A stretch of 64,000 nucleotides of DNA from CAVRZR01 sp964354215 (GTDB taxonomy: Bacteria > Actinomycetota > Coriobacteriia > Anaerosomatales > CAVRZR01), in the NCBI GenBank assembly GCA_964354215.1, contig CAYGYT010000005.1:1-64000 (forward strand), in the 5' to 3' direction. The position numbers and the translations under genes were made by a program. The notes under the pieces were generated by a model that was given only the letters and a program-made list of their open reading frames with translations, ran no database searches and was not told the DNA's origin. Shown piece after piece: positions 14,510-23,438 of the stretch. Every line of letters begins with the position of its first letter. Positions within the stretch are counted from its first letter, which is position 1.

Positions 14510-17506
14510 ATGCGCCGCATATCACACTCACTCAGAACCTTGACGGCTGTTGCCGTTCTCCTCTCGGCCACGTGCGTCTCTCCGCTGCCGGTCTCAGCGA
14601 ACACCGTTTCGCAGTTCAGCGATCGTCCGGCGGTCTCATCGGCGGTTTCTTCGGCGGTCACGAAGAGCGCCGTCGCGACGCCGAGCGCGAACCCGACTCG
14701 TTCGGTCGAGCCGACGAGAACTCCCTTCGTTCGCATCGAGCAGAGCGATCCACGGCTGCTCTTCGTCGGCGCGTGGAAGCTGACCAATGATGACGACGAC
14801 GCCACGGGCGGAGCGCTCCGCTCGGTGAGCGCGAAGGGCGCGCTCGTCGCAATGACGTTCAAGGGCACGGCCGTGCGCTGGGTCGGCGCAAACGGACCCT
14901 CTCTCGGGAAAGCCGAGGTCTACCTGGACGGCATCCGGGCTGCGACGGTCGACCAGTCCGCTCGCACATCACGACAGGGGCGCGTCGTGTGGTCCTCGGC
15001 CACACTCGCCGCCGGTACCCACCGGCTCGAGATACGCGTGCTTGGTGAGCGTGGAGCGAGTGGGACCGGCACCGGCACCATACTCGACGCGCTCGACGTG
15101 CGGGGTGTGGCAACGATGCCGTCGATTCCGGCCGGATTCATTCGCGTGCAGGAGCGAGACGCGAGGCTGACACTGTTCGGCTCCTGGCAGGAGGTCTCCG
15201 ATTCGGCGGCCTCGTCGGGCTCGTACAAGCGCTCACTCTCGAACGGATCGGGTCTCCTGCTGTCGTTTCGGGGGACCGCTCTATCGCTCGTCGGTCCGGT
15301 GGGGCCGACGCTCGGGAAGGGCGACGTCTTCCTCGACGGAAGGTACGTGGGAGCCACGAACCAGCAGTCCGCGCGGTTCGTTCGGCACCAGCTCATGTGG
15401 AGCGCCGTCGGACTGGCGAACTCGTACCATCTCGTCGAGATCCGTCCGCAGTCAGCGACGTCGAAAGCGGTGAGCCGCCTCGCCGTGGACGCCGCCTACG
15501 TAGGCGGAAGCCTGTCCTTCGCGCCGCTTCGCATCGAGGAGTCGGACGTGCGCATCGGTACGGCTGGGCCCTGGAAGGCCGCGACCTCGTCCGGGATGTC
15601 AGGAAACGCGTACCGCTACGTGTCTCAAGGAGGCGGCGTCCTCGCTCTCCGGTTCTCCGGTTCGAGCGTGCGGATCCTCGGCCTGCGTTCGCCGACATCA
15701 GGCGAGGCCGAGGTGGTGCTCGACGGAGTGTCTCGCGGGATCGTGAACCTCTACTCGCCGACCACCCGCGTCCAGCAGGTAGTATGGCGCGCCTCCGGCC
15801 TCGGATCCGGAGAGCACGAGCTCCGAGTCAAGGCGCTCGGCACGGCGGCGACGCCCAGCCGCGGAGAACGGGTCGGCATCGATGGTTTCGACGTGCAGGG
15901 CAAGGTGCTCGCCGCATCTCGGCCCACGGCGTTCTCGCCGGTCGAAGAAGACGACGCTCGGCTGGCCCTTTCGGGCTCCTGGCGCATGGAATCGGGCGTC
16001 TCGATGTCGTCGAGGGCGTACGCGTACTCGGCCGACGGAGCTGCCGTCCTGGAAGCCAGATTCCGAGGTATCGGCATCACGTGGGTTGGGCCCCGCTCCC
16101 CAGCGTACGGCTCCGCGCAGGTTCTCGTCGACGGCACACCGCGGGGAACCGTGAGTCAGTTCTCAACCGCGAAGCTCTACCGACAGGAGCTCTGGTCTGT
16201 CTCGGGTCTCGCGCCCGGGGTGCACACACTCCAGATCCGCAACGCGAGCCCGGCCGACTCGAAGGGGAGCGCGAAACCGATCGCAGTGGACGCGCTCCAG
16301 GTGCTCGAAGGGGTGCTCATCGAGGCACCACGCCCGCCGGGATCGGTGCGAATGGCGGGTTCGGATGGCCGCGCGGCGGTGATCGGGAGCTGGAGTGCGA
16401 GTGCGACGTCTGGCGACACGACTACGACTGAACTGAGGACACGCGACGCTCGCAGCCGGTACGATCTAGCGTTCGATGGCACAGCTGTCACATGGGTCGG
16501 GTCGAGAGGGCCCGACTTCGGGATTGCCGAGGTCATCCTTGACGGGCGGTCGCGCGGCGTAGTCGATCTGTACGACTACGCGCTGAACCCGAAGCGCGTG
16601 CTGTGGTCGGCGAATGGTCTTGTGGGTGGGCGCCACCTGCTGAGCATCCGTTTGTCCGGGAAGCGCAACAAGGCGAGCTCCTCGTTCACGCTCGGAGTGG
16701 ACTCTCTCGATGTGTGCGGGACCCTGCTCGAGTCGGCAGCGAGGTTCGAGCAAGACGACTGGCGTCTCGTCTACACCGGCGCGTGGGCAAGCCGAGTCGT
16801 GACAGTCACTTCGGACCTCGTCAAGGCGTCGGCGCAGGGGTCGAGCACGCTCACGGTCCGGTTCAGCGGAACACGGCTGCGCGTCGTCGGTTCGACGAGC
16901 CCCGCTTCCGGTATCGCGTCCGTGAGCGTCGATGGAGGCGCCTTCTCGGAGGTCGACCTCTACTCCGCCGAGTCCGTCGGCGACCGCGTGGTGTTCGACA
17001 CCGGAAGGCTGGCTAGGGGCGAACACACGGTGAGGATCGTGGTGACGGGACGGAAGAACGTGTTGTCGAGTGGCCTACAGGTCATGGTCGACGGATTCGA
17101 CGTGTCCGATGGTGCGCTGGTCCCGCAAACCGCCACGCAACGAGCGCGCGCGAGAGCGGTCGACACCGCGATCGCCCAGCTTGGAAAGCGCTACGTCTGG
17201 GCTGGTACGGGACCCACGGTATTCGACTGCTCGGGTCTGGTCTTATTCTCCTACCGGTCGGCGGGGTTGACGCTCCCGCACTACTCGGGATCCCAGTGGG
17301 GTCTGTCAGTGCCCAAGCGCGTCTCCGAGCTGCAGCCGGGCGACCTGTGTTTCGATGACGGCCCCGGGTCCATCCACCATGTGGGCATGTACATCGGTGA
17401 TGGCATCACCATCAACGCTCCGGGAAGCGGCCGATACGTGGAGTACCGTCCGGCATCGACGTACGGGTGTTTCGGCCGGCTCAAGACGAGTCTCTGGCCT
17501 AGGTGA
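14510..17506 (+). CDS. secreted NlpC/P60 peptidase with six beta-sandwich repeats
   Basis: 998-residue exported cell-wall hydrolase. After a signal peptide (residues ~1-30) come six repeats of about 125-140 residues, each running from a D(V/A)R...GSW start through GTAVxWVG, (A/G)EVxLDG, a VDLYS-like strand and GxHxLxIR to VDALDV. A C-terminal NlpC/P60 domain (residues ~880-998) has FDCSGLV with the catalytic Cys, HHVGMYIG with His and a third polar residue in INAPG. The repeats look like galactose-binding or Ig-like sandwich modules that would bind wall glycans; their exact family is not recognised. The stop overlaps the next start. Confidence 0.9.
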   Translation: MRRISHSLRTLTAVAVLLSATCVSPLPVSANTVSQFSDRPAVSSAVSSAVTKSAVATPSANPTRSVEPTRTPFVRIEQSDPRLLFVGAWKLTNDDDDATGGALRSVSAKGALVAMTFKGTAVRWVGANGPSLGKAEVYLDGIRAATVDQSARTSRQGRVVWSSATLAAGTHRLEIRVLGERGASGTGTGTILDALDVRGVATMPSIPAGFIRVQERDARLTLFGSWQEVSDSAASSGSYKRSLSNGSGLLLSFRGTALSLVGPVGPTLGKGDVFLDGRYVGATNQQSARFVRHQLMWSAVGLANSYHLVEIRPQSATSKAVSRLAVDAAYVGGSLSFAPLRIEESDVRIGTAGPWKAATSSGMSGNAYRYVSQGGGVLALRFSGSSVRILGLRSPTSGEAEVVLDGVSRGIVNLYSPTTRVQQVVWRASGLGSGEHELRVKALGTAATPSRGERVGIDGFDVQGKVLAASRPTAFSPVEEDDARLALSGSWRMESGVSMSSRAYAYSADGAAVLEARFRGIGITWVGPRSPAYGSAQVLVDGTPRGTVSQFSTAKLYRQELWSVSGLAPGVHTLQIRNASPADSKGSAKPIAVDALQVLEGVLIEAPRPPGSVRMAGSDGRAAVIGSWSASATSGDTTTTELRTRDARSRYDLAFDGTAVTWVGSRGPDFGIAEVILDGRSRGVVDLYDYALNPKRVLWSANGLVGGRHLLSIRLSGKRNKASSSFTLGVDSLDVCGTLLESAARFEQDDWRLVYTGAWASRVVTVTSDLVKASAQGSSTLTVRFSGTRLRVVGSTSPASGIASVSVDGGAFSEVDLYSAESVGDRVVFDTGRLARGEHTVRIVVTGRKNVLSSGLQVMVDGFDVSDGALVPQTATQRARARAVDTAIAQLGKRYVWAGTGPTVFDCSGLVLFSYRSAGLTLPHYSGSQWGLSVPKRVSELQPGDLCFDDGPGSIHHVGMYIGDGITINAPGSGRYVEYRPASTYGCFGRLKTSLWPR

Positions 17507-18786
17507 TGGCCGAAGCCACTGCCACGGCCAAACGTGTCGTCTTCATCTATCTCGCCTCGAACACGCTTTTCACGCTCGCTGCCTCAGTGATCTGGGGCGT
17601 GAACACGCTCTTCCTCATGGGCGCGGGACTCACGATCTTCGAGGTCATGCTCGTGAACTCGGCATTCACGCTGGGCAGCCTCGTCTTCGAGGTTCCCACG
17701 GGAGTGATCGCCGACACCATCGGCCGGAAGGCGTCGTTCCTCATCGCCAGCGGCTCGCTGCTCGTGTCGACCCTTCTCTACGTCGCGGCCGCGCAGTACT
17801 CGCTCGGCATATGGTGGTTCGTCGGGGCTTCAGTGCTGATCGGGTTCGGCTTCGCCTGCCAGACCGGCGCCGTCGACGCGTGGCTGGTAGACGCACTCGA
17901 CTACACGGGCTTCGAGCTGCCGAAGGAACGTGTCTTCGCCTGGGGAGGCATGGCGTTTGGATCCGCCATGCTCGTGGGCACGCTTCTCGGAGGCTTTCTC
18001 GGCCAGGTCAACCTGTCTCTTCCGTACGTTGTGCGAGCGGGGCTGCTCGCGGTCACGTTCCTCTTCACGGCCTTGATGATGCGCGATCTGGGCTTCGAGC
18101 CGCGGCCGCTCAAGGCTTCGACCTTCGCCAGGGAGACGAGAACGATCTTCGACGCAGGCGTGACGTACGGCTGGCGCCACAAGGTCGTGCGCCCGCTGCT
18201 CTGGGTTTCGCTCGTCGGCGGAGTCTTCTTCCTCTTCGCCTTCTACTCGTGGCAGCGCTACGCACTCGATCTCCTGGGCAAGGAGTACGTGTGGGTGATC
18301 GGCGTGCTCACGGCGGCTTCCTCCCTCGCCGGAATCGGCGGGAATGCCCTAGTGCGCCGCATCATGCGGGAAGGTGACGCGCGACGGAATGCGACGAAGG
18401 TCCTCGCGACCTGTACTGCGGGGATGGCCGGCCTTGCCTTCGCGGTCGGCCTTGTTGGGGTGATCGCCCGGGAGCCCGGTCTTGCGCCGTTCGCCGTTGC
18501 CACGGTCCTGTGGCTCTCGTGGGGGTTCATCTTCGGCATCGTGGGACCGGTGAGGCAGGCGTTTCTGAACGAGCAGATCCCATCCGCGCAGCGAGCTACG
18601 GTTCTCTCGCTCGACGCGTTCTTCGCCGACGCTGGCGGCGTGGTCGGGCAGCCGGCTCTGGGGCGGGTTGCTGAGCGCTTCTCGATACCCGTCGGCTGGA
18701 TTGTCGGCTCGCTCTTCCTCGGCCTGGGCGTTCCACTATACGCGAGGGCAGGGCGCGCGTTTCGTGAGCAGCAGCAGCGCCAGTAG
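17506..18786 (+). CDS. major facilitator superfamily transporter
   Basis: 426-residue twelve-helix carrier. The loop after helix 2-3 reads GVIADTIGRKASF, the usual MFS signature A (GxxxDxxGRK), and FEVPTG precedes it. ATG 17506 overlaps the stop of the NlpC/P60 gene (TGATG), so translation is probably coupled. Sequence type suggests a drug/metabolite exporter, but no substrate is implied by motifs. Confidence 0.88.
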   Translation: MAEATATAKRVVFIYLASNTLFTLAASVIWGVNTLFLMGAGLTIFEVMLVNSAFTLGSLVFEVPTGVIADTIGRKASFLIASGSLLVSTLLYVAAAQYSLGIWWFVGASVLIGFGFACQTGAVDAWLVDALDYTGFELPKERVFAWGGMAFGSAMLVGTLLGGFLGQVNLSLPYVVRAGLLAVTFLFTALMMRDLGFEPRPLKASTFARETRTIFDAGVTYGWRHKVVRPLLWVSLVGGVFFLFAFYSWQRYALDLLGKEYVWVIGVLTAASSLAGIGGNALVRRIMREGDARRNATKVLATCTAGMAGLAFAVGLVGVIAREPGLAPFAVATVLWLSWGFIFGIVGPVRQAFLNEQIPSAQRATVLSLDAFFADAGGVVGQPALGRVAERFSIPVGWIVGSLFLGLGVPLYARAGRAFREQQQRQ

Positions 18787-18915
18787 CTCTTGCACCGGCG
18801 CGCTGTCCGCGGCGAGCGACTCTGCGCGTGCGGTGATGCACGCGCACTCCGTGGGAACACTCACCTTGCAGTACGGCTGCCGTGCGCGCCGGCCCGGCGG
18901 GGACGACGCATCAAT

Positions 18916-18934
18916 GGCGCCGAACGTCGGCGCC
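18916..18934 (+). repeat. 8-bp perfect inverted repeat before cyclic-nucleotide-domain gene
   Basis: GGCGCCGA-ACG-TCGGCGCC ends four bases before the AAGGAGG ribosome site of the gene at 18952. It could be an operator or an RNA hairpin controlling initiation. Confidence 0.45.
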
Positions 18935-18951
18935 GCAAGGAGGCGAGCGTC

Positions 18952-19374
18952 ATGCTGGGGGAGTATGGCCAGGTTCGAGCGCTCTCGGACGGAGAGATCA
19001 TCTTCTCCGAGGGCGAACCGGGTCGCGAGATGTACGTGGTCCGTGAGGGCAAAGTGCGGATCTTCGGGTCGGACCAGGGCCGTGAGACGACGCTCTGCGT
19101 CCTGAAGAAGGCCGACTTCTTTGGTGAGATGTCGCTTCTGACTGGTCGTCCGCGCTCGGCAACGGCGCAGGCTGTCGGCGAGGTCGAGCTCTTGACGATC
19201 GACAAGGCGCAATTCGACCATCTCATCGAAGAGCCGCTGGTGAGAATGATGCTCGAGCGGATGAGCGAGCGCATCTGGGATGTGGATCACCGCCTCGAAG
19301 AGCTGAACGCCCAGGACCAGATTCGCCGAGAGCACCTTTCAGGTCTGGTCCAGCAGCGCACGTGGGTCGTGTAG
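18952..19374 (+). CDS. cyclic nucleotide-binding domain protein (cNMP sensor, no effector domain)
   Basis: 140-residue single-domain protein. SEGEPGREMYVVREGKVRIF and FFGEMSLLTGRPRSATAQA match the phosphate-binding cassette of CAP/CRP-like cyclic nucleotide domains (GE followed by RxA). No helix-turn-helix or kinase domain follows; a 30-residue charged helical tail ends the protein. ATG 18952 follows AAGGAGG. It may act as a stand-alone regulatory subunit or scaffold. It lies 165 bases after the MFS gene, with an inverted repeat between. Confidence 0.85.
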   Translation: MLGEYGQVRALSDGEIIFSEGEPGREMYVVREGKVRIFGSDQGRETTLCVLKKADFFGEMSLLTGRPRSATAQAVGEVELLTIDKAQFDHLIEEPLVRMMLERMSERIWDVDHRLEELNAQDQIRREHLSGLVQQRTWVV

Positions 19375-19522
19375 TCTTCCTCGACTGAGGTGTGAGCCGC
19401 GAGGCAACGAGAACTCAACAGAGCTCCAACTCCCGAGCAACGCCTCAGGAGGACACTCAGAGTGAGGGATTGTGTCGACCGGCTCGCAACAGCACGCGCG
19501 CCGAGGAGAGGAGGTCGACTGC

Positions 19523-20281
19523 ATGCACAACAGGACGAAGATGGTGATCGGAGCGGTGCTTGCGCTCGCTCTGGTGTTCGGGGGCGTGGCAGCTGCGTTC
19601 GCTGCGCATGCCATCACGTTGTCGGTGAAGCCCGACCGGGTTATGTACCCGCACAAGAGCAACGTGACCGTCGGGCTGGACGGATTCGCTTCGGCACCGG
19701 CTACGGTGACGGTGCAGTACCGATACGTCGACGGGGGCGATTGGAAGAACTGGAGGACTATTTCGGCATCGCGTAGCGCCGAAGGCACCCGAGTCACGCT
19801 CCCGGCGACCGCGTCGATCCTCAAGGGTACGACCGAGTTCCGCGCGTTCGAGAGCGGCGTGGCCACAAGCCAGGTCGTGACCGTGACGGTGCTGGCTCGG
19901 CTGTCTAGGCCACACGTCAGCCAGTTGAATGGATTCGGCCAGGCGAAGGGATTCAGGGCGTTCCGCACGAGGGAGCGCTCGGTCGTGTCCCGCAGCTTCA
20001 CGATCCGCGGCCAGATATGGCCCGCTCATCCGAGCGGCAAGGATGCCGTGAAGCTCGAGTTCGCCAAGAAGGATGGCGCGAACTGGGTACCGCAGCCTGA
20101 AATGACACGCATGGTGAAGATCAGCAGGGGACGAGCTTGTGATCGGCACACAAAGGACTTCATGTCCTCGTGGGGTACGACGTTGCCGGTTCCCTCGGAG
20201 GGTCGCTGGCGTGTCACGGCCTCTCATGAGGACACCGCCCACGCCATGTCCTCCATGGTGAGCGAGTTCGCTGTTCGCTAG
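19523..20281 (+). CDS. secreted protein of unknown function
   Basis: 252-residue protein with a signal peptide (basic start, hydrophobic core to AAAFAAHA near residue 28). The mature region begins TLSVKPDRVMYPHKSNVTV and has an Ig-like/Big-type beta pattern repeated about twice, ending in a typical final strand (ASHEDTAHAMSSMVSEFAV). ATG 19523 follows GAGAGGAGG; GTG 19472 would put 17 polar residues ahead of the signal. Surface adhesion or matrix role is possible; no enzyme motif. Confidence 0.72.
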   Translation: MHNRTKMVIGAVLALALVFGGVAAAFAAHAITLSVKPDRVMYPHKSNVTVGLDGFASAPATVTVQYRYVDGGDWKNWRTISASRSAEGTRVTLPATASILKGTTEFRAFESGVATSQVVTVTVLARLSRPHVSQLNGFGQAKGFRAFRTRERSVVSRSFTIRGQIWPAHPSGKDAVKLEFAKKDGANWVPQPEMTRMVKISRGRACDRHTKDFMSSWGTTLPVPSEGRWRVTASHEDTAHAMSSMVSEFAVR

Positions 20282-20304
20282 TACCGTTCCGGTTGGAACC
20301 AGTC

Positions 20305-20341
20305 CGAAGCCCGGCGGCGGAGTCTCGCCATCCGGGCTTCG
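20305..20341. terminator. bidirectional hairpin between convergent genes
   Basis: CGAAGCCCGG (20305-20314) pairs with CCGGGCTTCG (20332-20341), with GGCG/CGCC nested inside. It lies exactly between two convergent genes. GC-rich, without a T-run. Confidence 0.7.
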
Positions 20342-20348
20342 TTCGTCG

Positions 20349-20774
20349 CTATGCGCCGTTGTCATCCAGCGGCACTGCGATGTCGGTCTCGGGCGCCTCC
20401 GCCGGTTTCCACTCGCCGGGCAGCTCGGCGGGGGTTGCCGTGGCGTGGACATCCTCGACGGACGGGCGGCGTGACACGCGGGTCGTGATGGTTGTTCTGC
20501 CCCGAATCTTGGGGCGCACTTTCCACGCCGAGAAGAGCAACGCCGCGGCTATGACCGCGAGGAGTATGAATAGGCCGATGCGTTGATCGGCGTCCAGTCC
20601 GAGGAAGGAATCGCGGCTCCAGGTCAGGAACTCGGCGAAGGCGAGGACTCCGCCGAGCGCGAGCACCAGGAGGGTCCCAAGACAGCAGCCGCAGCAGCCG
20701 AAGCCCCCGCGCGTCTGGCGGCTGGTCGTCTTGGTCCGCTCCGTTGTCTCTCGTACGCTCGGCTGCTCCGCCAT
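20349..20774 (-). CDS. small two-helix membrane protein of unknown function
   Basis: 141-residue protein with a polar N terminus, the cysteine cluster GCCGCC at the beginning of the first membrane helix (residues ~26-46), a second helix at ~64-84 and a charged C-terminal tail. The paired cysteines at the membrane face could be lipid-modified or metal-binding, but no family is recognised. It follows the gene at 20811 by 36 bases on the same strand and is likely co-transcribed. Confidence 0.65.
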   Translation of the reverse strand: MAEQPSVRETTERTKTTSRQTRGGFGCCGCCLGTLLVLALGGVLAFAEFLTWSRDSFLGLDADQRIGLFILLAVIAAALLFSAWKVRPKIRGRTTITTRVSRRPSVEDVHATATPAELPGEWKPAEAPETDIAVPLDDNGA

Positions 20775-20810
20775 CTGCGGCGCGTGTCTCCCGTCCGGTC
20801 TCCGGTGCGA

Positions 20811-21566
20811 CTACTGTGACTCCGTCGGCGGGCCGTCTTGCGCATGGCGTTTCTCTCTGATGGCGTCCGAGCCTTTCTTGAGCGTGCTCGCCATCACGAA
20901 CCCGGCGAAGTACAGGCACGCCGCGACTATCTCGGCGAGGTAGAAGAGGGTCGTGTTGTCGGCTTTGGCAAGCGAACCGCCGGACGCGATCACGAGGGTC
21001 GCCGTCGCGATAAGAACGTTCGCCCAGACGCGGTACGCGTACTCGCGCTTGCGCATGAAGCGCAAGATCGACAGGATTGCGCTCCAGAACAAGATGAGCG
21101 CCCCGGGAATCGTCAAGAGCATCGACATGACTCGCGGGTAGGTGAGCGCGGTTCCTCCAAGCGGTGCGTAACTGGAGAGCGCGGCCTTCGCGAGTTCCCC
21201 TGCGATCAGCTGTGTGGTCGCGACACCGAAGACGAGGGCCGCGAAGCACACCGTGTTGTACGCGAGGTAGAGGCGCGGCCAGGTCTTCGTGCGCGACATG
21301 AGGGCCACGCTGCCCTGCGCGAGAACCGCTACGAGAGTGGCACTCACGATGACGTATACCTTGAAGAGCCAGCCCGGCCAGCCGCCGGCGATCTGCGCCA
21401 CGAACTCCATGAAGGCCGCGACCGAGTACATGGCGAAGCCGATCGTCCACCACAGCTGGTGAACCTTGCGACGTTCGCGCCATTGCCGGTAGAGCAGGAC
21501 GGTGAAGACTGCGACGATGATCCCGGTGGCGAACGGCAACAACCAGCTGGTCAGCGCAGACTGCAA
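20811..21566 (-). CDS. polytopic membrane protein of unknown function
   Basis: 251-residue protein with about seven hydrophobic helices and a basic C-terminal tail. The start is taken as TTG 21566, with AAGGGAG 6 bases upstream; this places the first helix (LLPFATGIIVAVFTVLLY) near the N terminus. Conserved-looking features are aromatic and glycine positions (QLWWTIGFAMYS, AQIAGGWPGWLFKVYVI), reminiscent of sensory membrane domains, but there is no attached output domain. Function unknown. Confidence 0.7.
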   Translation of the reverse strand: MQSALTSWLLPFATGIIVAVFTVLLYRQWRERRKVHQLWWTIGFAMYSVAAFMEFVAQIAGGWPGWLFKVYVIVSATLVAVLAQGSVALMSRTKTWPRLYLAYNTVCFAALVFGVATTQLIAGELAKAALSSYAPLGGTALTYPRVMSMLLTIPGALILFWSAILSILRFMRKREYAYRVWANVLIATATLVIASGGSLAKADNTTLFYLAEIVAACLYFAGFVMASTLKKGSDAIREKRHAQDGPPTESQ

Positions 21567-21888
21567 GGTGCACTCCCTTTCGACTGGCGTTGTCGGTCGC
21601 TTCCGGGTAAGCATCGTGCCGGTGACGGTACGTTGTCCAGCGACTCTGGTTGGCACGCCACTACTCTCAGATAGCGCCACACGAGGGGGTATCGCAGTGA
21701 GAACCGTAGCCCTCGTCGTGACAACTCCCCTGTGTGCCGCGTGTATGTCGGCGACAGCCGTGGCAGTCGAGTCCTCTGTGGTCGGTACGCCGCCCGCACA
21801 GTCGTCGTCTTCGAACAGGAGCGCTGCCACGCCGTGGGTGTTCTGGACGTCCCAAACGTGTAGGCAGGGTGCCCGATCCGGCTGGCGA
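21567..21888. other. 322-base stretch without a supported gene
   Basis: No promoter, repeat or RNA gene is recognisable apart from the regulatory edge of the gene ending at 21566. A GTG-initiated reading on the plus strand from 21697 begins like a signal peptide but runs into the antisense of the tRNA, so it is not accepted. Confidence 0.5.
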
Positions 21889-21975
21889 TGGTGCCCGGGG
21901 CGGGGATCGAACCCGCACTCCCTTTCGAGAACCGGTTTTTGAGACCGGCGCGTCTGCCTGTTCCGCCACCCGGGC
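21889..21975 (-). tRNA. tRNA-Leu (anticodon CAA)
   Basis: Acceptor strands CCCGGGC-type (GCCCGGG at 21975-21969 and CCCGGGC at 21899-21893) flank a D-arm starting TGGCGGAAC, an anticodon arm CCGGT-CTCAAAA-ACCGG giving CAA, a long variable arm and the T-arm GGTTCGATCCC. Discriminator A and a genomically encoded CCA follow (21892-21889). The long variable arm and the anticodon identify a class II leucine tRNA reading UUG. Confidence 0.96.
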
Positions 21976-21996
21976 GAGGGTGCCACGACTCGGCAC

Positions 21997-22002
21997 ATTG
22001 TA
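21997..22002 (-). promoter_or_regulatory. -10 element of tRNA-Leu
   Basis: TACAAT on the reverse strand, 21 bases before the mature 5' end. It lies back to back with the pdtaS -10, so the two transcription units share about 45 bases of control region. Confidence 0.5.
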
Positions 22003-22006
22003 GCCG

Positions 22007-22012
22007 TATACT
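22007..22012 (+). promoter_or_regulatory. -10 of leaderless pdtaS
   Basis: TATACT ends six bases before ATG 22019, so transcription would start at or within a base of the start codon. No ribosome-binding sequence precedes the ATG. The -35 region is poor. Confidence 0.6.
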
Positions 22013-22018
22013 CGACGT

Positions 22019-23434
22019 ATGGCATTCGATGATACGAGCGTGGATTCCCGCGGCGAGCGCGTGCGCGAGCACCTCGACAACATCGCAGAGAACCTCCAGC
22101 TCGTCGCCGACATGGGCTACGGAGACGTGGCGCTTGCGGTGCCAGGCGATGACGGGGAACTCGAGGTGACCGCCGATGCGCGTCCCACGACGGCCGTGGC
22201 CGCCCTGGCGGCGAGCCGGGTCGGCCGTGCGCTCAAGCGAGACGACGAGCTGGAGGCCTACCAGGCGTTCGAGTCCGGCGAGCCGGTGATGGGAGAGCAG
22301 AGGCGAATCACGCGGGGCATCTCGTACGCGACCGCGGCGTATCCCGTGGGCGAGCCGCCGCACGCCGTGATCATCCGCGACGTGGCGCAGCAAGTGGTCG
22401 AGGCACCCGGCAAGATGGAGTCCGCATTCATGGACGCCGCCGAGGAGCTGCTCGATTCGATCCGTCGCGAGCCCCTGCTCGATGTGAGAGCCCGCGAGCC
22501 GTTCTCGACCGTCCGTCTCGCGGGCGACGGCGTGCTTCGCGTGGGCCCCTCGGGTTCCGTGACCTACGCGAGCCCGAACGCCGTGAACATCATGCGTCTG
22601 GCGGGTGTAGAGGGCGTTCTTCCGGGCCTGCCCGTGTCGGCTCTTCCGGGCGCGGCTGTCTCTATCGCGCCGGTGGTGGGCTCGAGGGGGGCGCTCGCGA
22701 CTGAGGTGGAGGCGGGCGAGCGCGTGCTCCGATACCGCTCCATTTCACTGCCGGCCGGTGCTCTCGTGCTCGTGGAGGACGTCACGGAGGCTCGGCGCCG
22801 CGAGCAAGAGCTCAAGGTCAAGGAAGCGACCATTCGCGAGGTCCACCATCGTGTGAAGAACAACCTCCAGACCATCGCGAGTCTCTTGCGCATCCAGGCG
22901 AGGCGTGTGCAGTCCGAGGACGCCCGTCGCGCGCTGCGCGAGGCGACCGAACGCGTGAGCTCCATGGCGGTCGTCCACGAACTCCTCTCCGGTTCGGACG
23001 AGGAGCGCATTGATTTCGCGCAGGCCGCGGACACGGTCGTGGACATGGTTCGCCGAGGACTCGCCGGAGAAGGCCCTCACGTCTCAGTAGATCTCGAGGG
23101 CTCGACCGGTCTTGTGCCGGCGAATGTAGCGACGTCACTTGCGCTCGTACTCGCCGAGCTCATGCACAACGCCATCGAGCACGGGTTCGCGGGCCGCGAG
23201 GAGGGTTCGGTGAAGGTGACGATGCGCCGAATCCCCGGTGAGCTCGTCCTATCGGTCCGAGATGACGGTGTCGGACTTCCCCCCGGTTTCGACCCAGCGA
23301 CGCATTCGAATCTCGGCCTCGAGATCGTGCGAACCATTGTTCAGGATGACCTCCGAGGCACGCTCTCCTTCTCCGGAGGCCGCGGTACGACCGTCACGGT
23401 GAGATTCCCGCTCGCGGGCATCCAGGAGGACTGA
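22019..23434 (+). CDS. pdtaS: PdtaS-type sensor histidine kinase
   Basis: 471-residue soluble histidine kinase of the actinobacterial PdtaS family. An N-terminal GAF-like H_kinase_N domain (residues ~1-150) and a PAS-like region (~165-260) lead to the HisKA_2 motif REVHHRVKNNLQT, with the phospho-acceptor at His276 or His277. The HATPase follows, with ELMHNAIEHGF (N box), DDGVGLPPGF (G1) and GRGTTVTVRFP. No membrane helix, so it senses an intracellular signal; known homologues respond to c-di-GMP or metals. PdtaR starts 4 bases after its stop. The mRNA appears leaderless. Confidence 0.93.
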   Translation: MAFDDTSVDSRGERVREHLDNIAENLQLVADMGYGDVALAVPGDDGELEVTADARPTTAVAALAASRVGRALKRDDELEAYQAFESGEPVMGEQRRITRGISYATAAYPVGEPPHAVIIRDVAQQVVEAPGKMESAFMDAAEELLDSIRREPLLDVRAREPFSTVRLAGDGVLRVGPSGSVTYASPNAVNIMRLAGVEGVLPGLPVSALPGAAVSIAPVVGSRGALATEVEAGERVLRYRSISLPAGALVLVEDVTEARRREQELKVKEATIREVHHRVKNNLQTIASLLRIQARRVQSEDARRALREATERVSSMAVVHELLSGSDEERIDFAQAADTVVDMVRRGLAGEGPHVSVDLEGSTGLVPANVATSLALVLAELMHNAIEHGFAGREEGSVKVTMRRIPGELVLSVRDDGVGLPPGFDPATHSNLGLEIVRTIVQDDLRGTLSFSGGRGTTVTVRFPLAGIQED

Positions 23435-23438
23435 TCCG

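Noticed and set aside
21697..21942. Plus-strand reading with a signal-peptide-like start ending in the tRNA
   Set aside because: It runs through the antisense of tRNA-Leu, its second half has no protein-like composition, and the region has no promoter.
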